Below are positions 16,396 to 25,393 of a stretch of DNA of 64,000 nt, in pieces (the first letter of the stretch is position 1; the number at the start of each line of letters is the position of its first letter). The stretch spans positions 34,650-98,649 of the forward strand of contig JAKQQP010000070.1 in assembly GCA_029564115.1 (NCBI GenBank). Reading direction: 5' to 3'. The DNA is from Candidatus Rifleibacteriota bacterium. Its GTDB lineage: Bacteria > Riflebacteria > Ozemobacteria > Ozemobacterales > Ozemobacteraceae. Under the pieces are notes generated by a model that searched no databases, was not told where the DNA came from, and was given only the letters and a program-made list of their open reading frames with translations. A program made the translations under genes and the position numbers.

Positions 16396-18420
16396 ATGGT
16401 AAGGTTTAACTCATTCCGCGCCAAAGATCCTGTTCTTGCAGCCATCATTTCGATGGGGCTCGTTTTCGCGGCGCCTGCAATTACCAGGGCTCAGTCGGCC
16501 ATGGGCGACTGGGAAGAAGTTGGCCCAGCCGGGCAGTCTGCCCAGCAGCAATTAATGTCGGCACCGCCCAGGGTCGCGGCGGCTCCTTTGGGTCAGGCAG
16601 GTTACCGGGCTCCGGTCGAGCCTCCCGTCAATGCTTCCAGAAACAATGCGGCCGATTCGGTCTATGTCGTTCAAGCTGGCGACACCCTGCCAAAGATTGC
16701 CATGAAGCTTTTCGGCGACCCCAATCGCTGGCAGGATCTCATGGTTCTCAACAACCTTGAAAACGGCAACAGAATTTTTGTCGGCCAAAAGCTTTTAACT
16801 GCAGCCAATAACAGTTTGAACAACGTCGGAAACAATGTGGCTCAGGTCGTAAATACTGCTCGTCATGCCGGCAATCAAATTGCTCAGAATATGCAGCAAG
16901 AATTTGAGGTTCCGGACCACGAAGTCAATGAAATGCCTGATCCCTCTATTTCTGCTGATGCAGCTGAAGCTGATGCCAGCTATTACGGCCAGACGGGCGG
17001 CTCTTATACGGTTCAGCGCGGCGACACTCTTGGGAAGATTGCCAAGCGACTGCTCGGTTCTTCGCAGAAGTGGCGCGAAATAGCCAGAGCCAACCCGAAG
17101 ATTAACCCGAATAAACTGATTGTCGGTGAAACGATAAGTATTCCGGGTGCTGCCCCCAGCGAATATGAAGTGTCTGTGCCTTCAGTCGAAGCCAGACCCC
17201 TTTCTTCGCAACCCTGGCAGAGCGCCATGGCCGCTCCGGCAGCCCCGGATATGGGCCAGGCAGGCATGCTCAACCAGGCTCCGCCAGCCATCAGTGCCCC
17301 ATCGTTCGATCCGCCACCGCTTATTGCGCCTCCGCCGCCCCCCCAGGGTGGTTATTCGCCCTACGGCTCGGCTCCAGTTGCAATGGATGGTTACGCTCCA
17401 CCGCCTGCTCCACCAACATTCGGCGGCAGTATGACACCCCCACCGCCCCCGGTCGGAATGCCCGGACCCATGCAGCCACCCCCGTCACCGTATCTTGGCG
17501 GGCCTGTTCCCGGTCCTTCTGGTGCTCCGAATGAGCCTGTTGCCATCGGAACACGTGAACTTTACCGCGAAGAGCGCTACCGCATTCCCGATGAATTGAA
17601 ACCCACAGATTTTACTCCGTATTTTTCGACTTTTAACGGATCACATGGTCTGTTTGACGTCGAGTCGGCGTTTCTGCCCTATATCTCGACCTGGAACTTC
17701 GGCCTGCACCTCAGATATGAAAAATATCAGTATCTCAACGGCGAAAAGAACATAGTCGAGGGTACCGAAATGGTTACTCCGCTACACCTCAGCTGGGCCG
17801 GCAAAAAGATGTTTGTCGGGGTCAACGTGCCTTTCCAGAGCTGGGAAGTCAAGCGTTCGGGCGGCGGTAACACCGTGAGCCTTTCTGGTCTGCACGATCC
17901 GTCTCTGAAGGTTGCCTATCAGGTCTGGAAGAACTTCGAAGGCGATCATGCAGTAACTTTGCATGCCGAAGGTAAATTCCCCGGCGGCAATTATCATCAG
18001 CCTCTTGTTGCCATGACCGGCAAAACCACTACCGGAGTGCGCGTCGGCCCGGCTGAAGCGACCCGCGGCGCCTGGGTAGAAGTTGGCGGGGCCTATTCCG
18101 GCCAGATGAATGAAAAGTGGGCCAGCCACCTGAACCTGTCACTTGCCAACAACGCTGAAGACAGCATCAGCAAATACATCATCAGAGCGGGCACCGACTA
18201 TCGTGTTAACCGTAACTTCTCGATCGTGGGCGAAGTCAACAGCACTTCGTATGAGATGGATAACGGCCCGGACAATACCAACGTCGACCTGGTCCTTGGC
18301 TTTCTGATCTTTAACGATTCCTGGCAGGGCAGCATCGGGTTCCCGATGGCGCTCCAGAAGGGCTGGGGTTATTCACACGACTTTGGCGTAATCTTCGGCT
18401 TGAATCATCGCTGGGATTAA
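16396..18420 (+). CDS. LysM-domain outer-membrane protein candidate
   Basis: The 674-residue precursor has a signal peptide (hydrophobic ~12-28, ending RAQS). Two LysM peptidoglycan-binding domains follow, at about residues 88-136 (YVVQAGDTLPKIA) and 203-252 (YTVQRGDTLGKIA). Next comes a Pro/Gly/Met-rich linker (about 270-385), then ~270 residues with alternating aromatic strands ending in an aromatic C-terminus (HRWD), resembling an outer-membrane beta-barrel. The likely role is to tether a barrel to the cell wall. The ribosome site CTGGAGG supports the start. A terminator follows immediately. Confidence 0.78.
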   Translation: MVRFNSFRAKDPVLAAIISMGLVFAAPAITRAQSAMGDWEEVGPAGQSAQQQLMSAPPRVAAAPLGQAGYRAPVEPPVNASRNNAADSVYVVQAGDTLPKIAMKLFGDPNRWQDLMVLNNLENGNRIFVGQKLLTAANNSLNNVGNNVAQVVNTARHAGNQIAQNMQQEFEVPDHEVNEMPDPSISADAAEADASYYGQTGGSYTVQRGDTLGKIAKRLLGSSQKWREIARANPKINPNKLIVGETISIPGAAPSEYEVSVPSVEARPLSSQPWQSAMAAPAAPDMGQAGMLNQAPPAISAPSFDPPPLIAPPPPPQGGYSPYGSAPVAMDGYAPPPAPPTFGGSMTPPPPPVGMPGPMQPPPSPYLGGPVPGPSGAPNEPVAIGTRELYREERYRIPDELKPTDFTPYFSTFNGSHGLFDVESAFLPYISTWNFGLHLRYEKYQYLNGEKNIVEGTEMVTPLHLSWAGKKMFVGVNVPFQSWEVKRSGGGNTVSLSGLHDPSLKVAYQVWKNFEGDHAVTLHAEGKFPGGNYHQPLVAMTGKTTTGVRVGPAEATRGAWVEVGGAYSGQMNEKWASHLNLSLANNAEDSISKYIIRAGTDYRVNRNFSIVGEVNSTSYEMDNGPDNTNVDLVLGFLIFNDSWQGSIGFPMALQKGWGYSHDFGVIFGLNHRWD

Positions 18421-18449
18421 GCCGCCGCAATTAAAAACTGCAGAAAAAG

Positions 18450-18480
18450 AGCTCCGAACTTGTGTTCGGGGCTTTTTTTC
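18450..18480 (+). terminator. Intrinsic terminator after the LysM gene
   Basis: AGCTCCGAAC (18450-18459) pairs with GTTCGGGGCT (18464-18473) with one G-T wobble and a 4-base loop, followed by a run of T. Confidence 0.88.
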
Positions 18481-18596
18481 TGCTCGGATTATCTGTCAGG
18501 CAGCGTTTTTGCCATTTGCTTTTTTCAGGGTGAAGCACCTTGGTGTTTGTTGTATAATGCGGGAGTAAAGAGTTTATATAATCTGAGGGAGGCAAA

Positions 18597-20621
18597 ATGC
18601 TGCGCAAGAACATTCATTGTCTGACATTGCTCTGGTGTTTTCTTTGTGTGGGGGGCTGGCTGATGGCAGCGACCATAGCCGACTCCGAATCGGCTTCACA
18701 TTCTGATGAGGCTGCTGCTTATCAGCTGTTGGCCGCGTATGAAGGAACGGACCTGCGAGTAGTTCAGTTTAATCTCGGCGTTCTGTCACATTATTCGTAT
18801 CTGGTGGTCAGCGACGGCAAGGTGCTGGCCGTTGACCCTGGCCGCGACATCGATGCCTACATTGAATACGCTGCCAATAAAAAGCTTGAGTGGGTTGGCA
18901 CTTTTTTGACGCATTCACACGCCGATTTTGTTGCCGGGCACATGGAAATGGCTCTGGCAACGGGTCGCCCTGTTTTCGCCAGCCATAAAAGTGGCGCAGA
19001 ATACACCCATGTCGAGCTTCGTCAGGGCAGTGTCATCGAAGTAGGCAAAGCCGTGGTGAAAATAATCGAAACACCCGGGCATACCCCAGACAGCCTTTGT
19101 GGCATTGTCGCACCTGCCGCAAACCCTGATAAAGACGAATTCCTTATTTCTGGCGATACCTTGTTCGTTGGCAGTCTCGGGCGACCTGATTTGATGGGAG
19201 GCAGTTATTCTGCCGCCGAACTCGCCGCCATGATGTTCGACACCTGGAACAACAGGCTGGCGAAACTTAAAGACAACGTGGTCGTTTTGCCGGCTCACGG
19301 CGCTGGTTCCCTGTGTGGAGCCCATTTGAGCGACTCGCCTTCATCGACCATAGGGGCAGAAAAGAAAAACAACTATTACCTGAAACATGTGGGTAACAGA
19401 AGCGCGTTTATTTCGCAGTTTATTGCCGGGCTCGAGCCGGCTCCGCAGTATTTTGCCGAGAATGCCAGGATCAACAGGGTTGGCCCTGAGCTGGTAAACT
19501 GGGCCGAGCCCCTGGGCGCGAAGGTCGAAAATATCGCAGAACTGTTGCAGAATCCTGAGGTTTATGTCGTAGATGTCAGAGATGACAAAGCATATGCAGC
19601 CGCCCATATCCCGCGTTCAGTCAATATTGCTTTGCGAGGGCGCCTGGAGACCTGGACCGGTATAGTCATACCGTTCAAATCAAGAGTCATCCTGACCGGG
19701 AATCTGGTAGAGCTGCGCGAAGCCGCCAGACGTCTGAAGCGGGTCGGTTACAACGCCGAATATGTCGTTTTTGATGAGTATGCGGCAGCTGGCGGGGTAA
19801 CCGTCACCACCAGAATGATGTTGCCGGCAGAGCTTCGCGAGAAGATGCTGAACGGCACAGCTCCGCTGGTGGTAGACGTAAGGCGCCCGAACGAGTGGCT
19901 TGGCATGAAGATCGGGGAAGTGTTGAATATTCCGCTCGATGTTCTCGAAAAGCAGGCAGCCGGCCGACTGAACTCTGAAGAACCGGTTGTTGCGGTATGT
20001 AATTCGGCTTTTCGCTCGAATCTGGCCGTTGGTCTGCTCGAACGTGCTGGTTTCAAAAAGGCGACCAGTATGCAGGGCGGTTCAGAGGCATGGCTGGAAG
20101 CGGGTTATCCGGTTGTGCGGATTGAAGATACTGCTATGGTAAAGACTGCTGCAGCGAGTGCTCAGCCTTCCTCTTACCGCAACCTTGGTCTGCCTGAGAG
20201 AATTACGGCTGAAGAGCTGCAGCGCATGCTCAAAGATCTGCCGGGTACTTTTGAAGTGGTAGATATCAGGCCGGCTGCTCAGCTAAACGATTACAACCCG
20301 GTTGGTGCACGCTCTGTCGATCTGGGTGACCTGCTCGAAAATCAGACATGGCTTGCAGGCGATGTGCCTCTGGTCATAGTTGACCGTGACGGTACTCTGG
20401 CAATGATGGCTGCCGGCATTCTTTCGCGCAAGACACGCCGACCGTTGAAAGCTCTGGTCGGTGGGGTCGAAGGTTACTGGCGCACAACAGAAATGAAATT
20501 CAATCGTGATCGAATGATTGCGCCTGCTGTAACTCCGAATTCAGCACCAGCTCCAGTTCAACCGCTGACTGTTCCTGATAATGCTCCTGTAAAACCGGTT
20601 AGAAAGGGGGCTGGCTGCTGA
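18597..20621 (+). CDS. Secreted metallo-beta-lactamase/triple rhodanese fusion (persulfide dioxygenase-like)
   Basis: A signal peptide (residues 1-25) precedes an ETHE1-like metallo-beta-lactamase domain with H106, H108 and D110 (THSHADF), H162 (TPGHTPDS) and D187 (SGDTLF). F111 replaces the usual second-site His, which fits a mononuclear iron persulfide dioxygenase. Three rhodanese domains follow: ~319-410 without Cys, ~415-510 with active C468 (VAVCNSAFRS), and ~545-640 without Cys (VDRDGTL). It probably transfers or oxidises sulfane sulfur outside the cytoplasm. It overlaps the first YeeE-type channel gene by one base, indicating a sulfur uptake operon. A TATAAT box lies at 18553-18558. 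Confidence 0.82.
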   Translation: MLRKNIHCLTLLWCFLCVGGWLMAATIADSESASHSDEAAAYQLLAAYEGTDLRVVQFNLGVLSHYSYLVVSDGKVLAVDPGRDIDAYIEYAANKKLEWVGTFLTHSHADFVAGHMEMALATGRPVFASHKSGAEYTHVELRQGSVIEVGKAVVKIIETPGHTPDSLCGIVAPAANPDKDEFLISGDTLFVGSLGRPDLMGGSYSAAELAAMMFDTWNNRLAKLKDNVVVLPAHGAGSLCGAHLSDSPSSTIGAEKKNNYYLKHVGNRSAFISQFIAGLEPAPQYFAENARINRVGPELVNWAEPLGAKVENIAELLQNPEVYVVDVRDDKAYAAAHIPRSVNIALRGRLETWTGIVIPFKSRVILTGNLVELREAARRLKRVGYNAEYVVFDEYAAAGGVTVTTRMMLPAELREKMLNGTAPLVVDVRRPNEWLGMKIGEVLNIPLDVLEKQAAGRLNSEEPVVAVCNSAFRSNLAVGLLERAGFKKATSMQGGSEAWLEAGYPVVRIEDTAMVKTAAASAQPSSYRNLGLPERITAEELQRMLKDLPGTFEVVDIRPAAQLNDYNPVGARSVDLGDLLENQTWLAGDVPLVIVDRDGTLAMMAAGILSRKTRRPLKALVGGVEGYWRTTEMKFNRDRMIAPAVTPNSAPAPVQPLTVPDNAPVKPVRKGAGC

Positions 20622-21130
20622 TGAACGGCGCAAAAGAATACCTTAACCCTTATCTGGTTGGTTTTTTGCTTGGTTTCACTCTGCTGGCATCTTTTGTGAT
20701 ACTGGGTGCCGGGCTGGGGGCTTCAAACGCCATTGCCCGTGCAGCTGCCTGGTGTGGTTTGTGTATAAACGCCGAGCAGATAATGTCTTCGACATATTTT
20801 GGAGCATGGGGTGATAAGCCGCTCGATTATTATCTGGTCTATATGTTCGTCGGGATTGTCATGGGCGGATTTCTTTCAGCCCTGCTGTGCAGACGCATCA
20901 ACGTCCAGATCGAGCGTGGTGCCGCATATCCTGCCGGCAGAAGACTGATTCTGGCCCTGCTCGGCGGCATTCTAACCGGCTTTGCCAGTCGCCTTGCCAG
21001 GGGTTGCACTTCCGGCCAGGCATTAACCGGAACCGCTCTTCTGACCACCGGCGGGGTAATATTTCTCGTCAGTACTTTTGCCGGAGGCTACCTGATGGCT
21101 TATTTTTTCAGGAGGCAGTGGCATGATTGA
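20621..21130 (+). CDS. YeeE/YedE-family sulfur transporter, half-size
   Basis: This 169-residue membrane protein has about four helices and the family motif ARGCTSGQALTG near residue 127, whose Cys relays thiosulfate or persulfide in the known TsuA channel. A second Cys pair, WCGLC, lies near residue 44. Half-size YeeE proteins normally work in pairs, and the next gene supplies the second half. The start overlaps the upstream stop (TGATG) and the stop overlaps the next gene by 8 bases. Confidence 0.86.
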   Translation: MNGAKEYLNPYLVGFLLGFTLLASFVILGAGLGASNAIARAAAWCGLCINAEQIMSSTYFGAWGDKPLDYYLVYMFVGIVMGGFLSALLCRRINVQIERGAAYPAGRRLILALLGGILTGFASRLARGCTSGQALTGTALLTTGGVIFLVSTFAGGYLMAYFFRRQWHD

Positions 21131-22301
21131 AACATTCTTCGGCAATATGACCTTATCTTCACCGGCAGCTTTTTTGAGTGCTTTTATCATTGGCACCGCT
21201 TTTGGCTGGTGTCTCGAACAGGCCGGTTTTGGCAGTTCGAAAAGACTGGCCGGGATCTTCTATTTTACCGACATGGCAGTGTTGAAGGTTATGTTCAGCG
21301 CCGTAATTACCGCTATGCTCGGGCTTGGCTTTCTATTACGTACCGGTATTATCAACCCTGATTCGATCTATGTGCCCGAAACCTTTCTCTGGGCGCATGC
21401 CGTCGGGGGCCTGATTTTCGGTATGGGCTTCGTAATTGGTGGCTGGTGCCCGGGCACGGCTGTAGTTGGCTCAGTCAGCGGCAAGTTTGATGCTCTGGTG
21501 TTTATTGGCGGGGCTATGATCGGCAGCTATCTGTTCAATTATTTTTTCGATATTCTCGAACCGCTTTATCAGATGGAAAATCTTGGCGTCAGCTTTATTT
21601 ACGAGTTTGCAGGCATGAGTTTTGCCCAGTTTGCTCTGCTGCTGACGGTAATTGCGGTATTGGCTTTCTGGTTTTCTGAGCTTATCGAAGAAAAATTCAG
21701 TTTCGCCGGAGTCGCTGCCAGAAGTAATGGCTTGTGGGGCTTTTCGGTTCTGGTGCTTCTTGCTGCCTGTATAAATCTGCTGGTCGGGCGTGCACCTTCT
21801 GTTAAAGAGCTGATTGCTCCCACTGTCAATGCCGGTGTAATGAATTCGGTCGAGCAGGGTCTCGACCATATCGAACCAGAAGTGTTTGCCCGTGAAAAAC
21901 TGGCCGGTCTCAAGCGTATTGCTCTGGTCGATCTGCGTTCCCGTGAAGAATATGACGAATGGCATATTCCGGGGGCGGTTCATCAACCCTTAAACTCAAT
22001 CGTAGAAGGGTTGAATCGTTACCGCGAATTCGACCTCGTTGTACTCTATTCAAACGGTGCGGTGCACCCCGGGCAAGCCTGGGTCGTGCTTGCCTCAGCC
22101 GGTTTTAAGAATGTGTATATTATGGCCGATGGTCTGCAGGGCTTTTTTGAAAGAGTGCTCAAGCCTGCTTCGCTGCGTTCAGGGTTTGTATCTGAAGAGG
22201 ATGCTGCCGAAATCAGCCGCTGGCGTGCAATGTTTCTCGGGTCAGGCATGGCTGCCGGGGCTGCAGAGCCTGTGAACAGCGGTATCATGACTTCTCCCTG
22301 A
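21123..22301 (+). CDS. YeeE/YedE-family sulfur transporter with rhodanese tail
   Basis: The N-terminal ~210 residues form a YeeE/YedE membrane unit with Cys motifs GWCLEQAGFGSS (near residue 30) and GGWCPGTAVVG (near 109). An extra membrane helix (~200-220) leads to a C-terminal rhodanese-like domain (~255-355; VDLRSREEYDEWHIPGA). In that domain the catalytic Cys loop reads YSNGAV, so it is inactive as a sulfurtransferase and may only bind sulfur carriers. With the preceding half-size channel it should import a reduced sulfur species. A strong terminator follows. Confidence 0.86.
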   Translation: MIETFFGNMTLSSPAAFLSAFIIGTAFGWCLEQAGFGSSKRLAGIFYFTDMAVLKVMFSAVITAMLGLGFLLRTGIINPDSIYVPETFLWAHAVGGLIFGMGFVIGGWCPGTAVVGSVSGKFDALVFIGGAMIGSYLFNYFFDILEPLYQMENLGVSFIYEFAGMSFAQFALLLTVIAVLAFWFSELIEEKFSFAGVAARSNGLWGFSVLVLLAACINLLVGRAPSVKELIAPTVNAGVMNSVEQGLDHIEPEVFAREKLAGLKRIALVDLRSREEYDEWHIPGAVHQPLNSIVEGLNRYREFDLVVLYSNGAVHPGQAWVVLASAGFKNVYIMADGLQGFFERVLKPASLRSGFVSEEDAAEISRWRAMFLGSGMAAGAAEPVNSGIMTSP

Positions 22302-22339
22302 ACGTTAAAAAATAAATAAAAAATAAATAAAAAATAAAA

Positions 22340-22388
22340 ATAACACCCAGGGCTTGTTTTATCAGGTTTTGGGTGTTATCATTATTTT
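22340..22388 (+). terminator. Terminator of the sulfur operon
   Basis: A 10-bp perfect stem (ATAACACCCA, 22340-22349, with its inverse at 22370-22379) with a 20-base loop is followed by a T-rich stretch. Just upstream (22309-22340) is an AAATAAATAA-type A/T repeat. Confidence 0.75.
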
Positions 22389-22483
22389 TAGTATTGCAGC
22401 GATTGCTGCATTTTGTATCTGAGTATCTGTTTTTGTATTGTGTACACCGCTCATAAGTATAGAGTAACGAGTAAGGAGCAGAA

Positions 22484-23539
22484 ATGCGTAAAATCATTGC
22501 ATTGTTTTTTGTCGTTGGTGGCTTGTTCACCCCGCTGTTCTCACAGACAGTCGCGCACGGTCAGGCTAGAGTAGATTATTTTCATGATCAGCTCGAAGCA
22601 ATCGAAGACGCTAATCTTAAAAAAACGCTCACAAACAGTATTGCCGCCGGTTTAATCGAAAATCAGCAAGACTTTAAGGCCGCCGTTTCACAGGCTGAAG
22701 CGATTGCCAACAATGCCAGCCCTATTTATTACTCAGCTTATGGCTCAAGTCGTAATGTCGATCAGGCTCGCCAGCTTATCTTAAAAATGACTGCCCCGAT
22801 CACCGGCCTCGATCGCGATGCGGTGAAGGTAGTTAAAAACGAAAAAAATCGCAAGGGTAACCTTTTTCTTGATATAGAGGGCACTATTCCCCGCAGTTAC
22901 CAAGATGCCATCGCTCTTTGCGAAAAATTCAACCCCAAGGCCGGCACCAACGATGCTCAGCGCCTCGATAAAGATATCGATGCTTTTCTGGCTTCGATAA
23001 AGAATGACCCGGTCATTGTTCATGCCCTCAAAGTTACCGGCACTGACATGGCTCAGCTCAAGAAAAACTGGTTCGGCAGCGGTCTGGGTTTTGAACACGT
23101 TATCGCCGGCGAAGTTAAAGGTTCAAAAATCAGTGGTTTTCACTGGTGGTACAGATTTTACGTCGATGAACGCAAAGGCAACGCCGATGTGCTTTCGTCT
23201 GTAGCCGGCATCGGCAACCAGAAGATTTACACTGGCAGCTTCCTCTGGGATGCCGACGGCGACGGCCCCCTTCCCAAAGCCAAAAAACCCAAAGGTGGTT
23301 TTATCAACGGCAATTCTGTGCAGGCAATGCTTGCCCTTGGCCACATCGCAGTTGAAGCCGCTCGCAGTGTTGGTTCTGTGCCTGGCTCACTCTCTTTCAA
23401 AGCCAGCATCAACGGCGAAGAATTCAACTGGCAGCTTTACACCATGGGCGGCAATATTCGCTCGCTCTACCCGATCAGCAACAGCAAGGGCAACGTCAAC
23501 CCCCCCGGCCAGGACCCGATTTATTACGACGAATTCTAA
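22484..23539 (+). CDS. Secreted XendoU-family endoribonuclease
   Basis: Residues 1-21 are a signal peptide. Residues ~75-351 match the XendoU (Pfam EndoU, eukaryotic-type) fold, best in the catalytic centre: GFEHVIAGE with H205 and SGFHWWYRFYVDERKGN with H220, equivalent to the two catalytic histidines of Xenopus XendoU. A C-terminal strand region containing NWQLYTMGG follows. Members cut RNA at uridines with manganese. A secreted bacterial copy may degrade extracellular RNA or act on neighbours. It has an AAGGAG ribosome site and stands alone between terminators. The fold is well supported; activity and target are inferred. Confidence 0.78.
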   Translation: MRKIIALFFVVGGLFTPLFSQTVAHGQARVDYFHDQLEAIEDANLKKTLTNSIAAGLIENQQDFKAAVSQAEAIANNASPIYYSAYGSSRNVDQARQLILKMTAPITGLDRDAVKVVKNEKNRKGNLFLDIEGTIPRSYQDAIALCEKFNPKAGTNDAQRLDKDIDAFLASIKNDPVIVHALKVTGTDMAQLKKNWFGSGLGFEHVIAGEVKGSKISGFHWWYRFYVDERKGNADVLSSVAGIGNQKIYTGSFLWDADGDGPLPKAKKPKGGFINGNSVQAMLALGHIAVEAARSVGSVPGSLSFKASINGEEFNWQLYTMGGNIRSLYPISNSKGNVNPPGQDPIYYDEF

Positions 23540-23553
23540 GGTCGGTTAGCCTC

Positions 23554-24342
23554 TTAAATATCGAACTCAGGAACACAGGTGCGCATTTTATGTGCACCTG
23601 TGTTTGTTTCTATGACATTGATACGGGTGCCATAGATCGACTGCAGCATTTCTGAATCGATGATCTGATTAGAATTACCACAAGCAGCAATTCGCCCGTT
23701 TTTTAGAAAGATTGAATCGTCTGAGGTCCAGAGGGCGTGTTCGGGGTAGTGAGTCGTTTTTATGCAGGTGATACCACTGCCGGCCAGGTTTCGCAGGTGT
23801 TTCAACAGCAGTAGCTGGTTGCCGTAGTCGAGGCCAGCCACGGGTTCGTCTAAAATCAGTATGTCTGCACCCTGGCTCAGGGCACGCGCTATCAATACCA
23901 ATTGCTGCTCGCCGCCGCTGATTTCAGTGTAAGAACATTCCGCCAGATGTAAAATGCCCATTTTTTCGAGGTTTTCGCGGGCAATTTTTTCGTCGGCGGC
24001 GGTGATCTGGCAGAAAATTCCAGAGTGCGGCAGTCGGCCCATTGCGGCGATGTCGGCAACTTTATATGAAAAAACGGCTTTATGCTGCTGCGGAACATAA
24101 GCGAGGCGTCTGGCCCGTTCACTGAAAGACATGTCGGTGATATTTCGATCGAATATTCTGATAGTGCCGCTTGTTGGCTGATTCAGCCCCAGCAGCAGTT
24201 TGAGCAGAGTGGTTTTACCGCTTCCGTTCGGGCCGAGAACTGAAGTTATGCAGCCAGACCTGATGCTGAATGAAATGTTTTCAAGAATAGTTTTACCCGG
24301 TTTATAGGCAAAACTGAGATTTTCTACGCTTATTGGCTGCAT
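23554..24342 (-). CDS. ABC transporter ATP-binding protein, FecE/BtuD type
   Basis: This 262-residue ATPase has Walker A LGPNGSGKTTL (near residue 36), signature ISGGEQQ (near 141), Walker B DILILDEPVAG and an H-loop (KTTHYPEHA). It is of the metal-chelate importer group (siderophore, haem, cobalamin). It starts 1 base after the permease stop and forms an importer with it. No periplasmic binding protein is adjacent, so that part must be encoded elsewhere. Cobalamin would fit the B12 need of the glutamate mutase, but iron chelates are equally possible from sequence alone. Confidence 0.9.
   Translation of the reverse strand: MQPISVENLSFAYKPGKTILENISFSIRSGCITSVLGPNGSGKTTLLKLLLGLNQPTSGTIRIFDRNITDMSFSERARRLAYVPQQHKAVFSYKVADIAAMGRLPHSGIFCQITAADEKIARENLEKMGILHLAECSYTEISGGEQQLVLIARALSQGADILILDEPVAGLDYGNQLLLLKHLRNLAGSGITCIKTTHYPEHALWTSDDSIFLKNGRIAACGNSNQIIDSEMLQSIYGTRINVIETNTGAHKMRTCVPEFDI
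23572..23608 (+). terminator. Terminator of the XendoU gene, inside the convergent coding sequence
   Basis: AACACAGGTGCGCA (23572-23585) pairs with TGTGCACCTGTGTT (23591-23604) with one wobble and a 5-base loop, followed by TGTTTC. It lies within the 3' coding end of the opposite-strand ABC ATPase gene. Confidence 0.65.
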
Positions 24343-24343
24343 A

Positions 24344-25357
24344 TCAGTTCCACCGGCCTGAAGTTCTACTCAAGACAAAAATGAAAAACGGCACACCCAG
24401 AAGAGAAGTCACAATACCAATTGGAATCTCAGTTGCGAAAGCTGCACGACAGAAATTATCGGTCAACAGCAGATAAATGGCACCTGTCAAAGCTGCCACC
24501 GGAATCATCTGACGATTGTCGGGGCCTGTGATCATGCGTGCTATATGAGGTATCATCAGTCCGACCCAGCCTACCATGCCGCCAATAGCAACGGTGATAG
24601 AGCAGACGAGCGTGGTAACGACAATCATCAGATTGCGAACCAGCGCAACCCTGATTCCGAGGGTGCGAGCTTCTTCATCGCCCATGCTCAGAACGTTCAG
24701 ATAACCAGACATAGCTATAATGATCATTATGCCAAGCAGAAGCAATGGCCCGGCCAGTGAAACATCCGGTGTGGTCACCGATGAGAACCCGCCCATCAGC
24801 CAGTGAACGATTGCCGGCAGTTCATTCTGCGGGTCGGCGGCAAACTTTACCAGAGATAAGAGAGAGGTAAACAAAGATGAACTGATTACGCCGCCCATAA
24901 TCAGCATTATCAGACGGTTGCCCGGAAACAGGCCTGCAAGAGCCACAGCAAAGAAAACCGCTGCTATGCCGGCCAGAAAAGCCCCCAGATGAGCGGTCAG
25001 CATGTTGCCGCCAAGCAGTATGCCGACAGAGGCCCCAAATGCTGACCCGGCCAGAACGCCGAGCAGATCGGGTGAAACTAGAGGGTTCAAAAACATGCTC
25101 TGGTAGGCAGCCCCTGAGACGGCTAGAGCGGCACCGCACAATATCGCGGCGATGATGCGCGGCAGTCTGATCTGGGTCATCACCATGCGAAAAGTCTGCA
25201 TCTGGTCTGGCGAAAATTCTTTGTTTTCGGCAGAAAACCCCGAAATAGTCGCCGAGAACGGAATGCTCACCGTCCCGGAATGCAGAGCAAAAAAGCCCGC
25301 TACCAACAGGATCAGGGCAAGAATTATGATGAACTGGATAAACTGTTTTTTTGGCAT
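24344..25357 (-). CDS. FecCD-family ABC permease
   Basis: This 337-residue integral membrane protein has the usual ~10 helices of the FecCD/BtuC family. Family-like stretches are GAALAVSGAAYQ near residue 78, SPDLLGVLAGSAFGA near 95, and GMVGWVGLMIPHIARMI near 264, which is close to the ATPase coupling loop. It forms the homodimeric pore for the downstream ATPase. The upstream MazG-like gene is 36 bases away on the same strand, so the pair may sit at the end of a longer operon. Confidence 0.92.
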   Translation of the reverse strand: MPKKQFIQFIIILALILLVAGFFALHSGTVSIPFSATISGFSAENKEFSPDQMQTFRMVMTQIRLPRIIAAILCGAALAVSGAAYQSMFLNPLVSPDLLGVLAGSAFGASVGILLGGNMLTAHLGAFLAGIAAVFFAVALAGLFPGNRLIMLIMGGVISSSLFTSLLSLVKFAADPQNELPAIVHWLMGGFSSVTTPDVSLAGPLLLLGIMIIIAMSGYLNVLSMGDEEARTLGIRVALVRNLMIVVTTLVCSITVAIGGMVGWVGLMIPHIARMITGPDNRQMIPVAALTGAIYLLLTDNFCRAAFATEIPIGIVTSLLGVPFFIFVLSRTSGRWN

Positions 25358-25393
25358 TGGTCAAAGAAGGCGGTGTGGGGCGAAAACAACTGC

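Noticed and set aside
22309..22340. AAATAAATAA tandem tract
   Set aside because: Simple A/T-rich sequence adjoining a terminator; not a CRISPR array or meaningful repeat.
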